A DNA stretch of 64,000 nt from assembly GCA_949825065.1 (NCBI GenBank), contig OX463849.1, positions 33,282,043-33,346,042 on the forward strand, read 5' to 3'. Of the stretch, positions 43,745-54,907 are shown in pieces; position 1 is the stretch's first letter, and each line of letters begins with the position of its first letter. The position numbers and the translations under genes are program-made. The DNA is from Odontocerum albicorne. Lineage: Eukaryota > Arthropoda > Insecta > Trichoptera > Odontoceridae. The notes under the pieces are model-generated. The model was not told the origin of the DNA and did not search any database. It worked only from the letters and a program-made list of their open reading frames with translations.

Positions 43745-44610
43745 AGTGTTTCCACCCATCCGTTCCATATGTCCAAACCCCCGCAACGTGCTCATTTTTC
43801 TTTACTTACATCACCATTTATTTTCTTGCCAAACATTGTTTTTCCACCCATTCTACTCAACGCTGTCATTTCTATCACATTTATTTTATTTTTATCACTT
43901 ATTTGCCACGTCCAAGTTTGGCATGCATATCAGGAACCATCTCAATGCTATATTTTTTCTTTCAATCCGCGTTCTTTTCTTACATACCGATTTATTTTTT
44001 GTCATACATAGTTTTTCCACACATTCTACGCAACGCTGTCATTTCTTTCCCATTAATTTTATTATTATCACTTATTTGCCACGTCAAAGTTTGGCGTGCA
44101 TATCAAGAACCATCTAAATGCTATTTTTATCTTTCAATCCGCGTTCCTTACATCCCCATTTTTTTTCTTGCCAAACATTGTTTTTCCACACATTCTACGC
44201 AACGCTGTCAGTTCTATCCCATTTATTTTATTTGTATCACTTATTTGCCGCGTTCAAGTTTGGCATGTATATCAAGAACCATCTCAAAGCTATATTTTTC
44301 TTTCAATCCGCGTTCTTTCCTTACATCCCCATTTATTTTTTGTCATACATTGTTTTTCCACACATTCAACGCAACGCTGTCATTTTTTTCCCATTTATTT
44401 AACTATTATCACTTATTTGCCACGTCAAAGTTTGGCATGCGTATCAAGAACCATCGAAATGCTATTTTATCTTTCAATCCGCGTTCCTTACATCCCCATT
44501 TTTTTTTCTTGCCAAACATCGTTTTTCCACACATTCTACACAACGCTCTCATTTCTATCACATTTATTTTATTTTTATAACTTATTTGTCACGTCCAAGT
44601 GTAACATGTA
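43745..44610 (-). repeat. ~170-bp tandem array (dimeric) derived from a LINE fragment
   Basis: Five units; the marker TTTCCAC occurs at about 43841, 44014, 44183, 44355 and 44524, i.e. spacings of 173, 169, 172 and 169. Units alternate: 1, 3 and 5 have CTTGCCAAACAT, units 2 and 4 have GTCATACAT, so the higher-order unit is a ~342-bp dimer. On the minus strand each unit reads like LINE C-terminal sequence ('VIEMTAL.R..GKTM...'), preceded by 'GLDIWNGW'. The long plus-strand open frames across it (up to 281 codons) are antisense shadows. Confidence 0.85.
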
Positions 44611-45814
44611 TATATTGTTATACGGGGACCAAAATTCTTAATGAAACGTGAAACTTCAATATCTATAAATGAACCAGAAATAATTCAATAAATAAATGCA
44701 AATAAAGAGTTAACGGAACGAGAAACATTCGGTCAATTCCGTATCATAAAACAATTTATTTATATAATATGATTTATAAATCCAATCAAATGAATTATTT
44801 ATCTTTTTCACTCGCTTATCAATATATTAATGCTTGATGTTTTATACTAATGCATTCAACTTTTTATGGATAAAATATTGCATCGTCTGCAACATGTATT
44901 CAGAATCGTGGGAAATACTCTCTATTGAATGTAAATATTCAAAATTTAACCAAACCGTTTGATTTTGCATAGAAAACACAACCTTACATAGAAATTCTAT
45001 TCATCCTTTATACTGACCAGCGATGAAATAGCACATAGGTTTCTACTGCATAAAATTATCTCACGCTAGGGTCATTCCGTATATAACTGGAGAAAAATAA
45101 TGTTAATTATTTTTTTAAATTTTATTTTATAGTACATTTTAGAGTTAACTCGTAATATTTGTTTTTATAATTACAAAAAAACATTTTTTATTGAAATAAA
45201 AAATGTTTAAATCATTCAAAAATATAAAAGCTATTTAAAATTAAGGACAACAAAACACATTTAATTTTACATTAATATGAATTATTTTCTTCTTCTCAAC
45301 GTTCCTCTTCACATTGGAGATTGTCAATCATCATGTTTACTTTAGTTTTGTCTGCAGCTGCTTTAAACAATATCTTCGTATTACTTTTTATTTATTTTCT
45401 CAAAATAGGCCAACCGAAATATTAACATTATGCATATACTCGTCTATATACACAAACATACGCATATATTCAAAGTCATTTAAGTACGTTGATGAGTGCT
45501 TTCTAACGCGCTCAATCTTAGAAGAAAATTTACTTTTGCTTTTGGTAATGTGATATGAAATAGGTCAATATCCGAAGCAGCCCCTTTCAAAAGAGTTAAA
45601 GCCCTTCCAACAGGCATAGCGGCTGGCATATTTTTCTGTAGCACCACATTTCATATGCTTCCATTCGAGATTATTTTAATTTTAAATGTTATTTATGTTT
45701 TATTAGAAAATATACAGTCTATTTGGTACATTATTCAGAATATATATATTATATAACTTAATCTAAAGCATTGAATTTTTCATAGAAAATTATAAGCACA
45801 AACTTTATTAATGG
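44611..45814. other. AT-rich DNA, no gene recognised
   Basis: No motif in the open frame 45314-45553. Otherwise long A/T runs. Confidence 0.4.
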
Positions 45815-45960
45815 CACTCTGAGATGGTTTGGGCAAGTAAAACGAATGAATTTAAAAAGTCTAACAAAACAAATACGAGTATATAGTGCAAACATCAATC
45901 GATGGCGCTGTGGAACAAGACCAAGGAAAATATGGTTGGATGAAAATAAACTTTTAAGCT
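45815..45960 (+). pseudogene. LINE A internal fragment
   Basis: ACTCTGAGATGGTTTGGGCA ('LRWFGQVKRMN'), then 'RCGTRPRKIWLDE'. Both ends truncated. Confidence 0.6.
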
Positions 45961-46059
45961 ACTAGATGCCCTGTCTTCCTCTATCTCATTTGTCATTTCT
46001 TGTTCACTAGATAATCATTTGTGTAAAAAAATATTTTGTGTCCCTCATTATGTGACAGA

Positions 46060-46300
46060 GTTACTGAAACTTGCGAACCTTTACAGTATTAAGCAGTTAT
46101 CTCTCATTTATGTATGCGAAAGAGTATTTTCACATTTGTAACACGATCTGTCCAGGGAATCTCGAAAGTACTTCTGTAGATCCACATTTTCAAAACCTCG
46201 ATCTTACGTTAGGTTTCCTGGTTCATTGTCCACGTTTCCATCCTATAGAGGATGTAGCAGCGAACCATATGCGTTATCAATTCCATGCTCAAAGAAATTG
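46060..46300 (-). pseudogene. LINE C (RT C-terminal) fragment
   Basis: Minus-strand translation (about 46290-46110) contains 'MVRCYILYRMETWTMNQET', 'KMWIYRSTFEIPWTDRVTN'. 'ETWT...E..KMW.YR...IPWTDRVTN' is the standard block after the RT domain of a widespread arthropod RTE-like LINE, different from LINE A. Confidence 0.65.
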
Positions 46301-46379
46301 TCAAAATAATAAAATAATGCATTTATGATAGTGACTTGGAACATTTGACTTGGAACAGCCCATAAATAATAAACGTCCA

Positions 46380-46640
46380 TACAAGTATCCAGTTTACCTC
46401 ATTCGCCACTGCGCACCAATCAATCAAACCCGACCAGCGCAGTATATCAAACTGCGTTCGTGCTAAAGGAGACCGCTCAGCTGTCAGCTCGGATTCTCCT
46501 ATGTTCAGTTATTGCCAACCTGTTGCGCACGAAACGCGAGGAAACGTGTTGTTGAGTTAATACTGCTTGACGGTTAAAGGTTGAACAAATTTCAAGGGAA
46601 ATTGTTATGATTATTGTGATAAAATATCTGTTGACTCGTT
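46380..46640. other. GC-richer patch, promoter-like
   Basis: Contains ACCAATCAATC (CCAAT-like), TATATCAAAC and TGTTCAGTTATTG (initiator-like TCAGT). Flanked by AT-rich DNA. The first ATG downstream in an open frame is near 46687, but its product is unrecognisable. Low-confidence regulatory candidate. Confidence 0.2.
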
Positions 46641-47564
46641 GGTAGATCGTTTGTCTTCATATCGTGGATTTTGCTTTCGAAAAGCAATGGTGACAAGAAA
46701 AAAGAAAATGGATTTCGGTCTGTTTTATTTACGAAAAGGCCTCTTTAACCTTTTTATTGCCATGCATGGTGCGTTGTGTGTATGTACCTGTAGGCTAGAT
46801 TTTTTTTACTTACATTTTTTTGTGTTACAAAATATTTTAAGCTTTAGAAGAATAATACGAAAAATGTTAATTACTTACGATTTATGCCTGTTTTTGATTA
46901 TGATTTATGCCTGTTTTTGATTTAAAAAATATATTCTCTCAGGGCTGTCAGTACACAAAAAAACAAACACCATATAATGCAATGCACAGATTTCTTTTAT
47001 TTTTTTTAAGTTTATAACACAAATTTCATTCTTGATGTAAAGGAAATATGTGCGTGTATTTATGCTGTATTAGCAAAGATTTTAAATATAAACAACCATA
47101 ATATTAATTTTGCGTTAAAATTCCCTAAAAATAAACTTTCACAAGATGATGTTTAAAAATATTGCGATATAAATAACTGATAAATTATCAGGAGTCCATT
47201 TAAAATTGTTAAATAACTATCAACACGGCAACCCTAGTGACACGTGACGGCTGTCAAACGGATAACTTTAGAAAAACGAGAATATCTTGATCAGAAATTA
47301 TCTTTATAAGCAACAAAAATATTCATAGTTTTCTACAGAGATGTCAGTATCTGTATCAATTATAAAATATAGCATAAGCATTTGTGAAATTGTTTAAATA
47401 AGCTTAACAATATTTAAATAAGCTTAACAATAATGTAACCGCGCATAGAAACGGTTTAAACAATTCTGATGGACTGGAAGTGATGACTTCATGGAAAAAT
47501 TAGATTGAACTGTTAACAACGAAAATCTAACACAATAATAAATTAATTTCCAAAAGAAGCCCTC
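46641..47564. other. AT-rich DNA
   Basis: No supported gene. A short direct duplication TTTAAATAAGCTTAACAATA occurs near 47395-47432. Confidence 0.4.
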
Positions 47565-47690
47565 CGTAGTCTTGTATTTTAGCGGTCTTGACTTCTAGCC
47601 CATGACATTAGGGTTTAAATTCCAAACAAACCCAAAAAGGGATTTAATTTGATTTTTCACAAAAAACCTTTGAACATCTTTCTGATTGAT
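47565..47690 (+). mobile_element. SINE head, decayed
   Basis: CCCTCCGTAGTCTTGTATTT, TTCTAGCCCATGACATTAGG and GTTTAAATTCCAAAC correspond to the A box, anticodon and B-box regions of the common SINE. Confidence 0.5.
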
Positions 47691-47929
47691 CACTTCTATA
47701 ACTAATATAAAACTCGCAACATCGTTGGCGTGCTTCACAATGCGAATTTTAAAAAGTATCATCTCCCTTCAGTGACATTAAGTGTTTTCTTGTTTTCTTT
47801 CTAATCTCCCCCCTTCTTCTGTCCTCGGTGAGGTTGTTAAATTTGAATTTGTTTGTTTTTTTATGGCTTTATTATTTGGGTTTAAGAATAAACAAAAACC
47901 TTTATCGTGGACTCTTTGGAGACTCTGGT

Positions 47930-48330
47930 AAGAAGTAACACAATAAGGAATTACGAAGAGGTCAACGAGTAACAGCTAAATGCTCTTATTTCGAGGAATG
48001 GTGGATGTGAAACAGAAATCAGAAGACGGTGAAGAATGGTAAAAAAGCTTTAAGAAGCCTAACAAAAAGATGAACTAACCTACCTATATTCAGAAGACCC
48101 AGAACATCGACGTCTATATTATCCAGTAATTGGAAATCACCAAAAGACTTTTAACAACACACAGAAAAAGAATCTTATCGTATTTTGGGCATATTGGTAG
48201 AAAACAATTTCAAAGTCTAATGAAGCTGGTAATCGCAGGACAGTTGAGGGAAGGCGAGCATAAGGAAGGTTTCCTATGAGATGGACGGATCAAATAAAAG
48301 AGTTGACAAGGTCGTCAACAAAGCACGCAA
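47930..48330 (+). pseudogene. LINE C C-terminal fragment
   Basis: 'RILSYFGHIGRKQFQSLMKL' at about 48170-48235, followed by 'VIAGQLREG' and 'RWTDQIKELT' in shifting frames. Complements the upstream LINE C block at 46060-46300, but in the opposite orientation. Confidence 0.6.
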
Positions 48331-49259
48331 TGATGAAGTAGATGGTTTTGATATTGAATATTATCTTTTCCCAATACCAATAATATTATATAAATCTTAC
48401 ATTTCTAAATCAAAAGTTTGTAAAACAATTGTATGGTTGGTTGGAAGAGATCAACACAAGACAGTTCAGTTCGATCTCACCTCCACTCACGTGTTATAGG
48501 TGACAAAATAAGCCCCCATCGAAGACGAAGACGAAGAAAGAATTAACCAAAGTGACTCCTTCTTCAGTGGTGACAGATCTGAGTGTAAAAATTAAAGGTG
48601 ACGACGGACTTAAGGTCCGACATCACGGGAAAAGGAAAATGACTCGCAGCGCAGATTATAAAGTGGCTTAAGGCATGGAGTTCAAACAGTCCAGTAATTA
48701 AATGCAACAAAAATATTCTTTGACGCCACTAGATCGGATCAGCCAATCGGTCCGAAGATGAACCGATGTAAGACTAAGTGGAGTTCCCATCGGTAATTAC
48801 TGACTCGATTATCATCGCAATGCCACGGAATCGACACTAGGCAATAAAACACTCATGTTGTATACTGTACAATAAAGTGTTGAAAAATGTATTCATTGTA
48901 AAAAAATACCCGTTAACAAGTAGCCCGCCAGGTTCTATTTCATACAATAAAAATGTAATACAAATGCAATTCAAGCATCTCGGAGAACAACTTTAGCATC
49001 ACTGGTTGATGTTAACTCTACTTCTTTTCAAATACTACGAGAATATATATTGATTTCGCAAGTAGCGATCTACTGTACCATTCGTAATTATAATCAAGCC
49101 ACGCCTACCTGGTATGCGTCGGCCAATCGGTGCGCAGTACGCGTAATGATGTAAATAGATCATTTATCTCAATCACAAGCTCATAAAATGATAACACATA
49201 CAATTTTATTATTTTTTTCCTTAAGTGAAATAATGTATTGACTCTTTGTTATTGTTTGT
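48331..49259. other. intergenic with a SINE tail
   Basis: 48905-48970 (AGTAGCCCGCCAGGTTCTAT ... AATGTAATACAAATGC) is a SINE/LINE tail. Other sequence unassigned. Confidence 0.4.
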
Positions 49260-49400
49260 ATACTTGAACATATTAACATCTCATCACGCTGTTTTCGTAT
49301 TGGGATAGGTAGACATAGCATAGCTCTTAACTTTCCTGTCATGACATATTTGAATCGTCTAACATACTGTACATTCATATATCTTCTTTTAAAGGTCCCT
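49260..49400 (-). pseudogene. LINE A 3' end, antisense
   Basis: ATCTCATCACGCTGTTTTCG and TATTGGGATAGGTAGACATA, antisense of the LINE A terminal block. Confidence 0.5.
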
Positions 49401-49403
49401 ATT

Positions 49404-49475
49404 CCTTGTCGTTGCTGAGCTTCGTAGTCGAGGATCCCCTCGCCATTCCAACGTTAATTCAGTTGGATAGCGAAG
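49404..49475 (+). repeat. dispersed repeat shared with 22411-22480
   Basis: TTGTCGTTGCTGAGCTTCGT and GTCGAGGATCCCCTCGCCAT match the left part of the insert at 22411-22756. Confidence 0.6.
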
Positions 49476-49587
49476 CTGTAATGTGGAGTTTTTTATCGTC
49501 TTTTTTACTTTTGTGTACAATACCATATACGAGTAAACTCAAAATGAGGGATTAAATTCATAAAACAATTGTTTTCAGTATATAAAT

Positions 49588-49745
49588 ACATACCATCACG
49601 CCATTTTCCTATCGGAATAGGCAGAAGACAGAGCGCCAGACTCCTATTGTGACACACATATTTCGTCTCCTTTACATACGTTAACCTTATATAAATCCTA
49701 CGATTTCTTGTCTTTCTTGTAAAGAGATTTGAAAGAATCATGGCT
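49588..49745 (-). pseudogene. LINE A 3' end, antisense
   Basis: CATACCATCACGCCATTTTC, GGAATAGGCAGAAGACAGAG and GAGCGCCAGACTCC, antisense of the LINE A terminus; truncated after ~150 bp. Confidence 0.6.
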
Positions 49746-50944
49746 CAATCATTTGAAATTTTGTCAGGGTTATGATTGTCAGTTAACCTGTTATGAATTT
49801 GTTTATTGTGTGAAAGCTGTTGCACTTCAGTAAACACATATTCTTAACAGATTAAACACAAATGTCTGATGGTAAGATAATTAAATTACCAGGCAAGTTT
49901 TATCTGAGACAGTCTTTAATTAGTCCGATTTTTCTTAAAACCGTAAATTTTGTGCTGTTCAATATTTTTTTATGATAAGGCACTTGTAAGCTACAGAAAA
50001 ACTTAATTTCAGGTGTAAAATGGTGGTAAATCCGTCAGTAATAAATAAATTCAATATTCGTTCGAGATAGTTATAATTGAGTCGTCAAGATGCAAAACCC
50101 TCTCGGGAAGAATTTTTCGGTTTTGAGTAAGTGATGATAAACTTTTTCAAATGTAAATGAAACGTAAATATGGTATATTTTCTGCTTTACACCTTTATAA
50201 ACAATAGTTAATATCAAACCCAAAATAAGTTTTGACATAAGCACAATAAAATTAATGTCAATTACAGAAATGTCTAATTTAAAGTAAATAAATCTTAAAA
50301 ACTTATATGTACTCGTATGACCAAATGGTGAAATTATATTCAAACTGACTACTCATACAAACCAGTAAAGTATACAACAATGTAAATGTCTATCGAAGAA
50401 CTAAACTTGGATATTCTTAAAGTAAATCCCAGCATGCTCATGGCCTCTACTTTAAATTTTATTATATGCCATTAACTACTTAAAATAGTAAATTGTTCGA
50501 CGTAAAAAATGTTGCAATATTTATTTCGAATTCATTGAAGTATTAAATAATTTATTGATTTACAGTCGATTTCGACCGTTATACCCGTAAAAGTTTACAA
50601 AACGCAATCATAATTTAGGGCGCTTAATTTAACAAGCTACAAAATAATAAGACTAACAAAATTCATATAATTTGCTTTCGTAAGAAGTGCATACCATCAT
50701 GCCAAGATCCAGAAGGCCCTAGAACGTATGCCGTGAAAGAAAAAAAAAACACATAATTACTTCATTAATATATTTCAACGGGCACACTGGCATACCTTAA
50801 AACATGCTCCTATTTCATCTTCACAGACAAAAAATACCTTTAACACAAATAAAAATGTCCTCATAGAAATCTTAATAAAATATTTATTAAGAATAAGATA
50901 TTTGATAAAATGAAAGGACGCACATCAATAAAAAGTTTTATATT
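49746..50944. other. AT-rich DNA
   Basis: No supported feature. Confidence 0.4.
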
Positions 50945-51115
50945 TTAAGATGTGAAAGCATTAAAATTAAAATAATGATAAGTAAATTGTGTGAGATATG
51001 TGAAGATAAGGTCTGAAAACGAATGTTGAGAAATCCAACGTTATGGTGATAAAAAAAAATGTTGAATGCGATATATGGGTGAGGAATGCGATATATGGCT
51101 GAGGAATGCGATATA
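50945..51115 (+). pseudogene. LINE A, 5' part of the copy split by the Jockey element
   Basis: GATAAGTAAATTGTGTGAGA and AGGTCTGAAAACGAATGTTG ('LCEMCEDKGL', 'NVEKT'-type block) lead into the 20-bp VNTR (units at 51063-51115). Resumes at 56463 beyond the Jockey element. Confidence 0.75.
51103..51115. repeat. 13-bp target-site duplication, left
   Basis: GGAATGCGATATA, repeated exactly at 56463-56475. Both copies lie within the VNTR; removing the element and one copy restores the 20-bp register. Confidence 0.85.
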
Positions 51116-52117
51116 ACGAACGAACGAAAACGAGTTCTTTAATTTTTAATAACTTTATTAAAACGTGCGCATTTTTCTGCGTCATCGATCTTTTGTCAGT
51201 GATTTGAGGGAATACCTTTTCCACTGTTGTGTCATATGTGTGATTGTGTTATTTATATGTGTATACTTATATTAAGTATTTGTGTGATAATCTCTGTTTA
51301 ATTTATAGGCTCGATGAGCCTTTTTTATCTCTCTTGATTTCTATAATCCGAATTGGATCAACCATAGTTGGGCATGGCGACTACACTCAAAGGGATACGG
51401 CAGCTCATGTCAGCGGCCCTGGCGGCGCAGTTCAGGTCAGGCGTCCTCCCGCCCCTCCCGGGGGTCTCAGTGAAGCGACGATGGTGAAGACGGTGGAGAT
51501 GAGGTGACGATGCTGAAGAAGACGGTGAAGAAGGCGCAAAGCTGTGGCGTGGCTAAATGAGCTTTCTTTGCTCTTTATCAATTACTTCGCTACATGCTCT
51601 ACCGTCTGAGGGACTGTAGGCTACAAGATCAAAATTTAAGAAGAACTCTGCTAGACCTTTATGGACAATAAATACATATATTTTTATAATATCAGGTGTA
51701 GGTGTATAGTGTGGGGATGGGAAGGTGTCGGCTGCGGCCTGTTTGATTGGAGCTTCCCCGCATTCGCATATGTATTGAAGACATATTCGGTGAGAAAACC
51801 ACAGAAAACTCACCGAGGGAAGTCGAGCTACAGAGGACCTCTGGGCTCTTCCGCTATGCGATATTAACACATTCGGCTTGTTTGTGGAGTGTGAGTGTTG
51901 TAGTGCGTATAGTGTAATTCGAAGTCCGAGGCGTTGGCTCGCCCCTCTTGATTTTCGCCTTCAGCCGCGTACCGCCCCACGGTCCCGGTGGCGTGTCGTG
52001 TCGCGCCCCGGCCGCTCCTCTGGATCTGAAAAGTTAAACGCTGGGCAGTATCGGGTTGTCTGTGACTTTATAATTTAGCGAATTTGAGTATGTAGCGTGC
52101 TAGTTATGAAGGCCCCG
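51116..52117 (-). other. long GC-rich 3' UTR of the Jockey element
   Basis: About 1,000 bp between the ORF2 stop and the 3' end. It has a perfect short stem-loop AGGCTC-GAT-GAGCCT at about 51308-51322, followed (plus strand) by a T run. A 105-codon antisense-free frame at 51553-51870 has no recognisable motif. RNA structure near the 3' end is known to guide some LINE reverse transcriptases; that role here is only inferred. Confidence 0.65.
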
Positions 52118-54907
52118 TTACGCTTGTCCTCCCTGGCCCTCTCTTGCAACTTGGTCGAGATCTCTCTCCGGTTCCGATCGGCTGAGGATGATGTGATTTG
52201 GGAGTCTGTGTTTGTATCTGAAAGGCAGTTCATCCAGTCTCTTGTGACACCCGAGTTTTGCGATGAGCGGGTTTGAGTGCGAGTTTAAATGTATTTTACT
52301 GTAAAAGTCTAGTGTCATTTTGTGGCAGTACTCCTTAATGGAGTATTCTTTTGTTCTCTGGTGTAGCTTTTTAAGATTTGCGCCCGGCATTGTCTTATAG
52401 ATAATTTTAAGTGCTTTGTTTTGTGCCGGCTGGAGTTTATTGTAAATGTAATCTGGAGCGCTGCCCCAGACTGGTGCCGCGTACGTAATTACCGGACGCA
52501 CTATGAGTTTATACACCAGGAGTTTGTTTTTTCGGGATAAGAAGGAATTTCGGCTGAAGATGGGTCTCAGCGCTGCGAAGGCTACGAATGCTTTCTTTCT
52601 GGCTTGTTCAGCGTGGAGCCGCCACGATAGTTTGGAGTCCATATGGACCCCGAGATATTTAACCGATTTGCGCCATTCCACAGCGCTGTTTCCCATCCTC
52701 AGGAGGGGGAGGCTGCCCACCCTCCGTTTTGTGAACATGACCGCCTCTGTCTTGCCGTCGTTAATCTTTAGGCGCCACTTACGATAGTATTTTGCCAAGG
52801 TATCCAAGGCCTTCTGGAGGTAATTACTTGCCCTGACGGGGCAAGCGGATCGCGCGTAACAAGCTGCGTCATCCGCGAAAAGGGCGACGGAGCAATTTTC
52901 CGGTACCGGAATATCGTGTGTAAACAGAGTAAACAGGTGCGGTCCGATCAGGCTGCCCTGGGGCACTCCCATTGGGATGTTTCTGGGGGTGGAGAGCCTC
53001 CCGCTCACCCGAACGACGAATTGTCGTTCGGATAGGTAGGAGCGGAGAATCCCTATGATATAAGACGGCGTGCCCGTCTTAATCAGCTTGTGTATTAGCC
53101 CGTCGTGCCAGACCGTGTCGAAGGCCTTTTCCAGGTCCAACAGGACCATGCCTGTGTAATAATTCATATTAAATCCCATCGACACGTCCTCGGCCACGCG
53201 GGTGAGTTGGTGAACGGTGGAGTGCTGTGTTCTAAATCCGAATTGCTCGTGTTGTAGAGTGTTGTGCTGGGTATGATATGGAGTGTACCTGTTCAGTATC
53301 ACCTTCTCCAGGACTTTTCCAAGTACCGGGAGGAGGCTTATGGGTCTGTAGCTGGATGGGTTATTTTTGTCCTTGTTCGGCTTGTGTATTGGTATTATTA
53401 CGGCCATTTTCCACCTGGATGGGAAATGCCCGGTGTGTAGGCACGCGTTAAATATTTTAACTAATTGTATGATTGCGCGTGTCGGAATGTGCTTAATCAG
53501 TGTATTGTGTAAATGGTCTAAACCTGGTGCTTTATTATTTTTGAGGGCTTTAATGATTTTTTGTACTTCCGCCGGTGTAGCGAGCGTGTATTCTTGCCGT
53601 GCGATGTCTGCGGAGCGAGTGTTGAATTCGTCGAGTGATTCTTGTACTGTGCGGTCTGCGTCTGAGTCACGATAGTGCGATGTTAACGTGTAAGTGTGTT
53701 CGTATGCGTCTGCTAGTGCGTTTGCCTTTTCTTCGTGTGATGTGGCAGTATGTGTGGAGGTGATAAGTGGTGGTATGTCTTCGTGTCGCTTTCTTATTCC
53801 CTTTGCGATCTTCCAAAGAGTGTCTGCCCCTGGTTTGATGTCCTTTAATTTTGTGTCCCAAGTGGTATTTTTGTGTTCCCTAATGTGTTTTTTGATTTCG
53901 TTCCGCAGTGAGTTTAACGCTACTTTATCTATGGGGTGGTGTGTACCTCTGTAGTGTTTCTGAAGCCTGTTCTTTATTTGGATGAGTGTGATGATTTCCG
54001 GCGGAAGTTTGGCACGGTGTGGAGTGACATTTTTAAGTGGTATGTAGGTATCACGAGCTTCTTCGATGATGTGCGTTAAGGTGTTTACCGCATCATCTAT
54101 TTCCTCTGGTGACTTAAAGGTGGATGATGTTAAGTATAGCTGTGTGTTTATGTGCGTCTTGTAGCCCGCCCAGTCCGCACCCTGGTAATCGTACACCGTC
54201 CTCGGGGGGCAGGTGATGCGCTCCCCTATGGTGAAGTACACCGGGAGGTGGTCCGATGAAAGTGCATTTATCACTTCCATTCCGGCGACCCCCGCGTGAC
54301 CCTTTTCGATCACCAGGTCGAGGGTGGACGGCCTTTGCCCCCTCGCTCCGTATCGAGTAGGCTTGTCGGGGTGGTGTAGTGTGTTGTGAGTCGATTCTAT
54401 GTGATTGAAGAGTGTTTTTCCGTTGCCATTCACATTTCCCTGGCTCCACGAGGAGTGCTTCGCGTTGAGGTCGCCAGCCAGTATGACCCGCGGCCCCATC
54501 GCGAATGCCTTCCTCAGATCCCGATTTTCGAGCTTAGCATTCGGCCTGCAATATGCTGCTATGAGTGTTATCGGATTGCTGTCAGTTTCTAGTCTGATCG
54601 CAGTCGCTTCCAGAGCGATCCAGATGGGATCCGATAAGAGTGTATGTGGTATAGTGTCTCTAATGAGAATCGCCGTGCCTCCTCCCCTGGTAACGCGATC
54701 ATTTCGGTACAGGGAGTACCCGGGTATTCTCAGGTGTTTGTTTGGATTAAGCAAAGTTTCTGTAATGAATAATATGTCAATGTTTTTCTCACCGATCAGA
54801 AGCGTGAGTTCGTCTGCCTTGTTGTAGAGTCCCCTGGCGTTCCAGGTGAGGGCTCTGATTTCCCCGCGGGAGGATGACGCGCTGGTCGGGGCCCCCATCC
54901 TAGCCAT
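52118..54907 (-). CDS. Jockey-clade ORF2: endonuclease and reverse transcriptase
   Basis: 929 codons, uninterrupted. It carries out target-primed reverse transcription: the N-terminal APE-type endonuclease nicks the target and the RT copies the RNA from the nick. Endonuclease at about residues 17-228, with 'TWNARGL' (Asn23), 'FITETLL' (Glu50), 'LAGDLNAKH' (Asp146, Asn148), 'TLDLVI' (Asp197) and 'SSDHLPV' (Asp219, His220). RT at about 497-760, with 'IIPIHKPNKD', 'SSYRPISLLPVLGKVLEKVI', 'LLDLEKAFDTVWH' (Asp591), 'GVPQGSLIGPHLF' and 'ALFADDA' (Asp679, Asp680). The ~170-residue C-terminus has 'KLLVYKLIVRPVITYAAPVW' and no RNase H. The start ATG overlaps the ORF1 stop by 8 nt (ATGGCTAG), suggesting coupled translation; a second ATG follows at codon 4. 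All catalytic residues checked are present. Confidence 0.93.
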   Translation of the reverse strand: MARMGAPTSASSSRGEIRALTWNARGLYNKADELTLLIGEKNIDILFITETLLNPNKHLRIPGYSLYRNDRVTRGGGTAILIRDTIPHTLLSDPIWIALEATAIRLETDSNPITLIAAYCRPNAKLENRDLRKAFAMGPRVILAGDLNAKHSSWSQGNVNGNGKTLFNHIESTHNTLHHPDKPTRYGARGQRPSTLDLVIEKGHAGVAGMEVINALSSDHLPVYFTIGERITCPPRTVYDYQGADWAGYKTHINTQLYLTSSTFKSPEEIDDAVNTLTHIIEEARDTYIPLKNVTPHRAKLPPEIITLIQIKNRLQKHYRGTHHPIDKVALNSLRNEIKKHIREHKNTTWDTKLKDIKPGADTLWKIAKGIRKRHEDIPPLITSTHTATSHEEKANALADAYEHTYTLTSHYRDSDADRTVQESLDEFNTRSADIARQEYTLATPAEVQKIIKALKNNKAPGLDHLHNTLIKHIPTRAIIQLVKIFNACLHTGHFPSRWKMAVIIPIHKPNKDKNNPSSYRPISLLPVLGKVLEKVILNRYTPYHTQHNTLQHEQFGFRTQHSTVHQLTRVAEDVSMGFNMNYYTGMVLLDLEKAFDTVWHDGLIHKLIKTGTPSYIIGILRSYLSERQFVVRVSGRLSTPRNIPMGVPQGSLIGPHLFTLFTHDIPVPENCSVALFADDAACYARSACPVRASNYLQKALDTLAKYYRKWRLKINDGKTEAVMFTKRRVGSLPLLRMGNSAVEWRKSVKYLGVHMDSKLSWRLHAEQARKKAFVAFAALRPIFSRNSFLSRKNKLLVYKLIVRPVITYAAPVWGSAPDYIYNKLQPAQNKALKIIYKTMPGANLKKLHQRTKEYSIKEYCHKMTLDFYSKIHLNSHSNPLIAKLGCHKRLDELPFRYKHRLPNHIILSRSEPERDLDQVAREGQGGQA

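Noticed and set aside
43735..44641. Long plus-strand open frames (up to 281 codons) looking like hydrophobic membrane proteins
   Set aside because: They run antisense through a tandem array derived from a LINE fragment; repeat periodicity explains both length and internal repetition.
51306..51325. Rho-independent terminator-like hairpin plus T run
   Set aside because: Bacterial-type termination does not apply here; it lies in the 3' UTR of a LINE and is described there as an RNA structure.
52020..52070. A stretch resembling part of 5S rRNA (GAAAAGTTAAACGCTGGGCAG)
   Set aside because: Only a short, interrupted resemblance within the Jockey 3' UTR; the rest of a 5S gene or a 5S-derived SINE head is not present.
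52503..54827. Several plus-strand open frames of 80-140 codons
   Set aside because: They are antisense shadows of the intact Jockey ORF2, whose conserved motifs are all on the minus strand.
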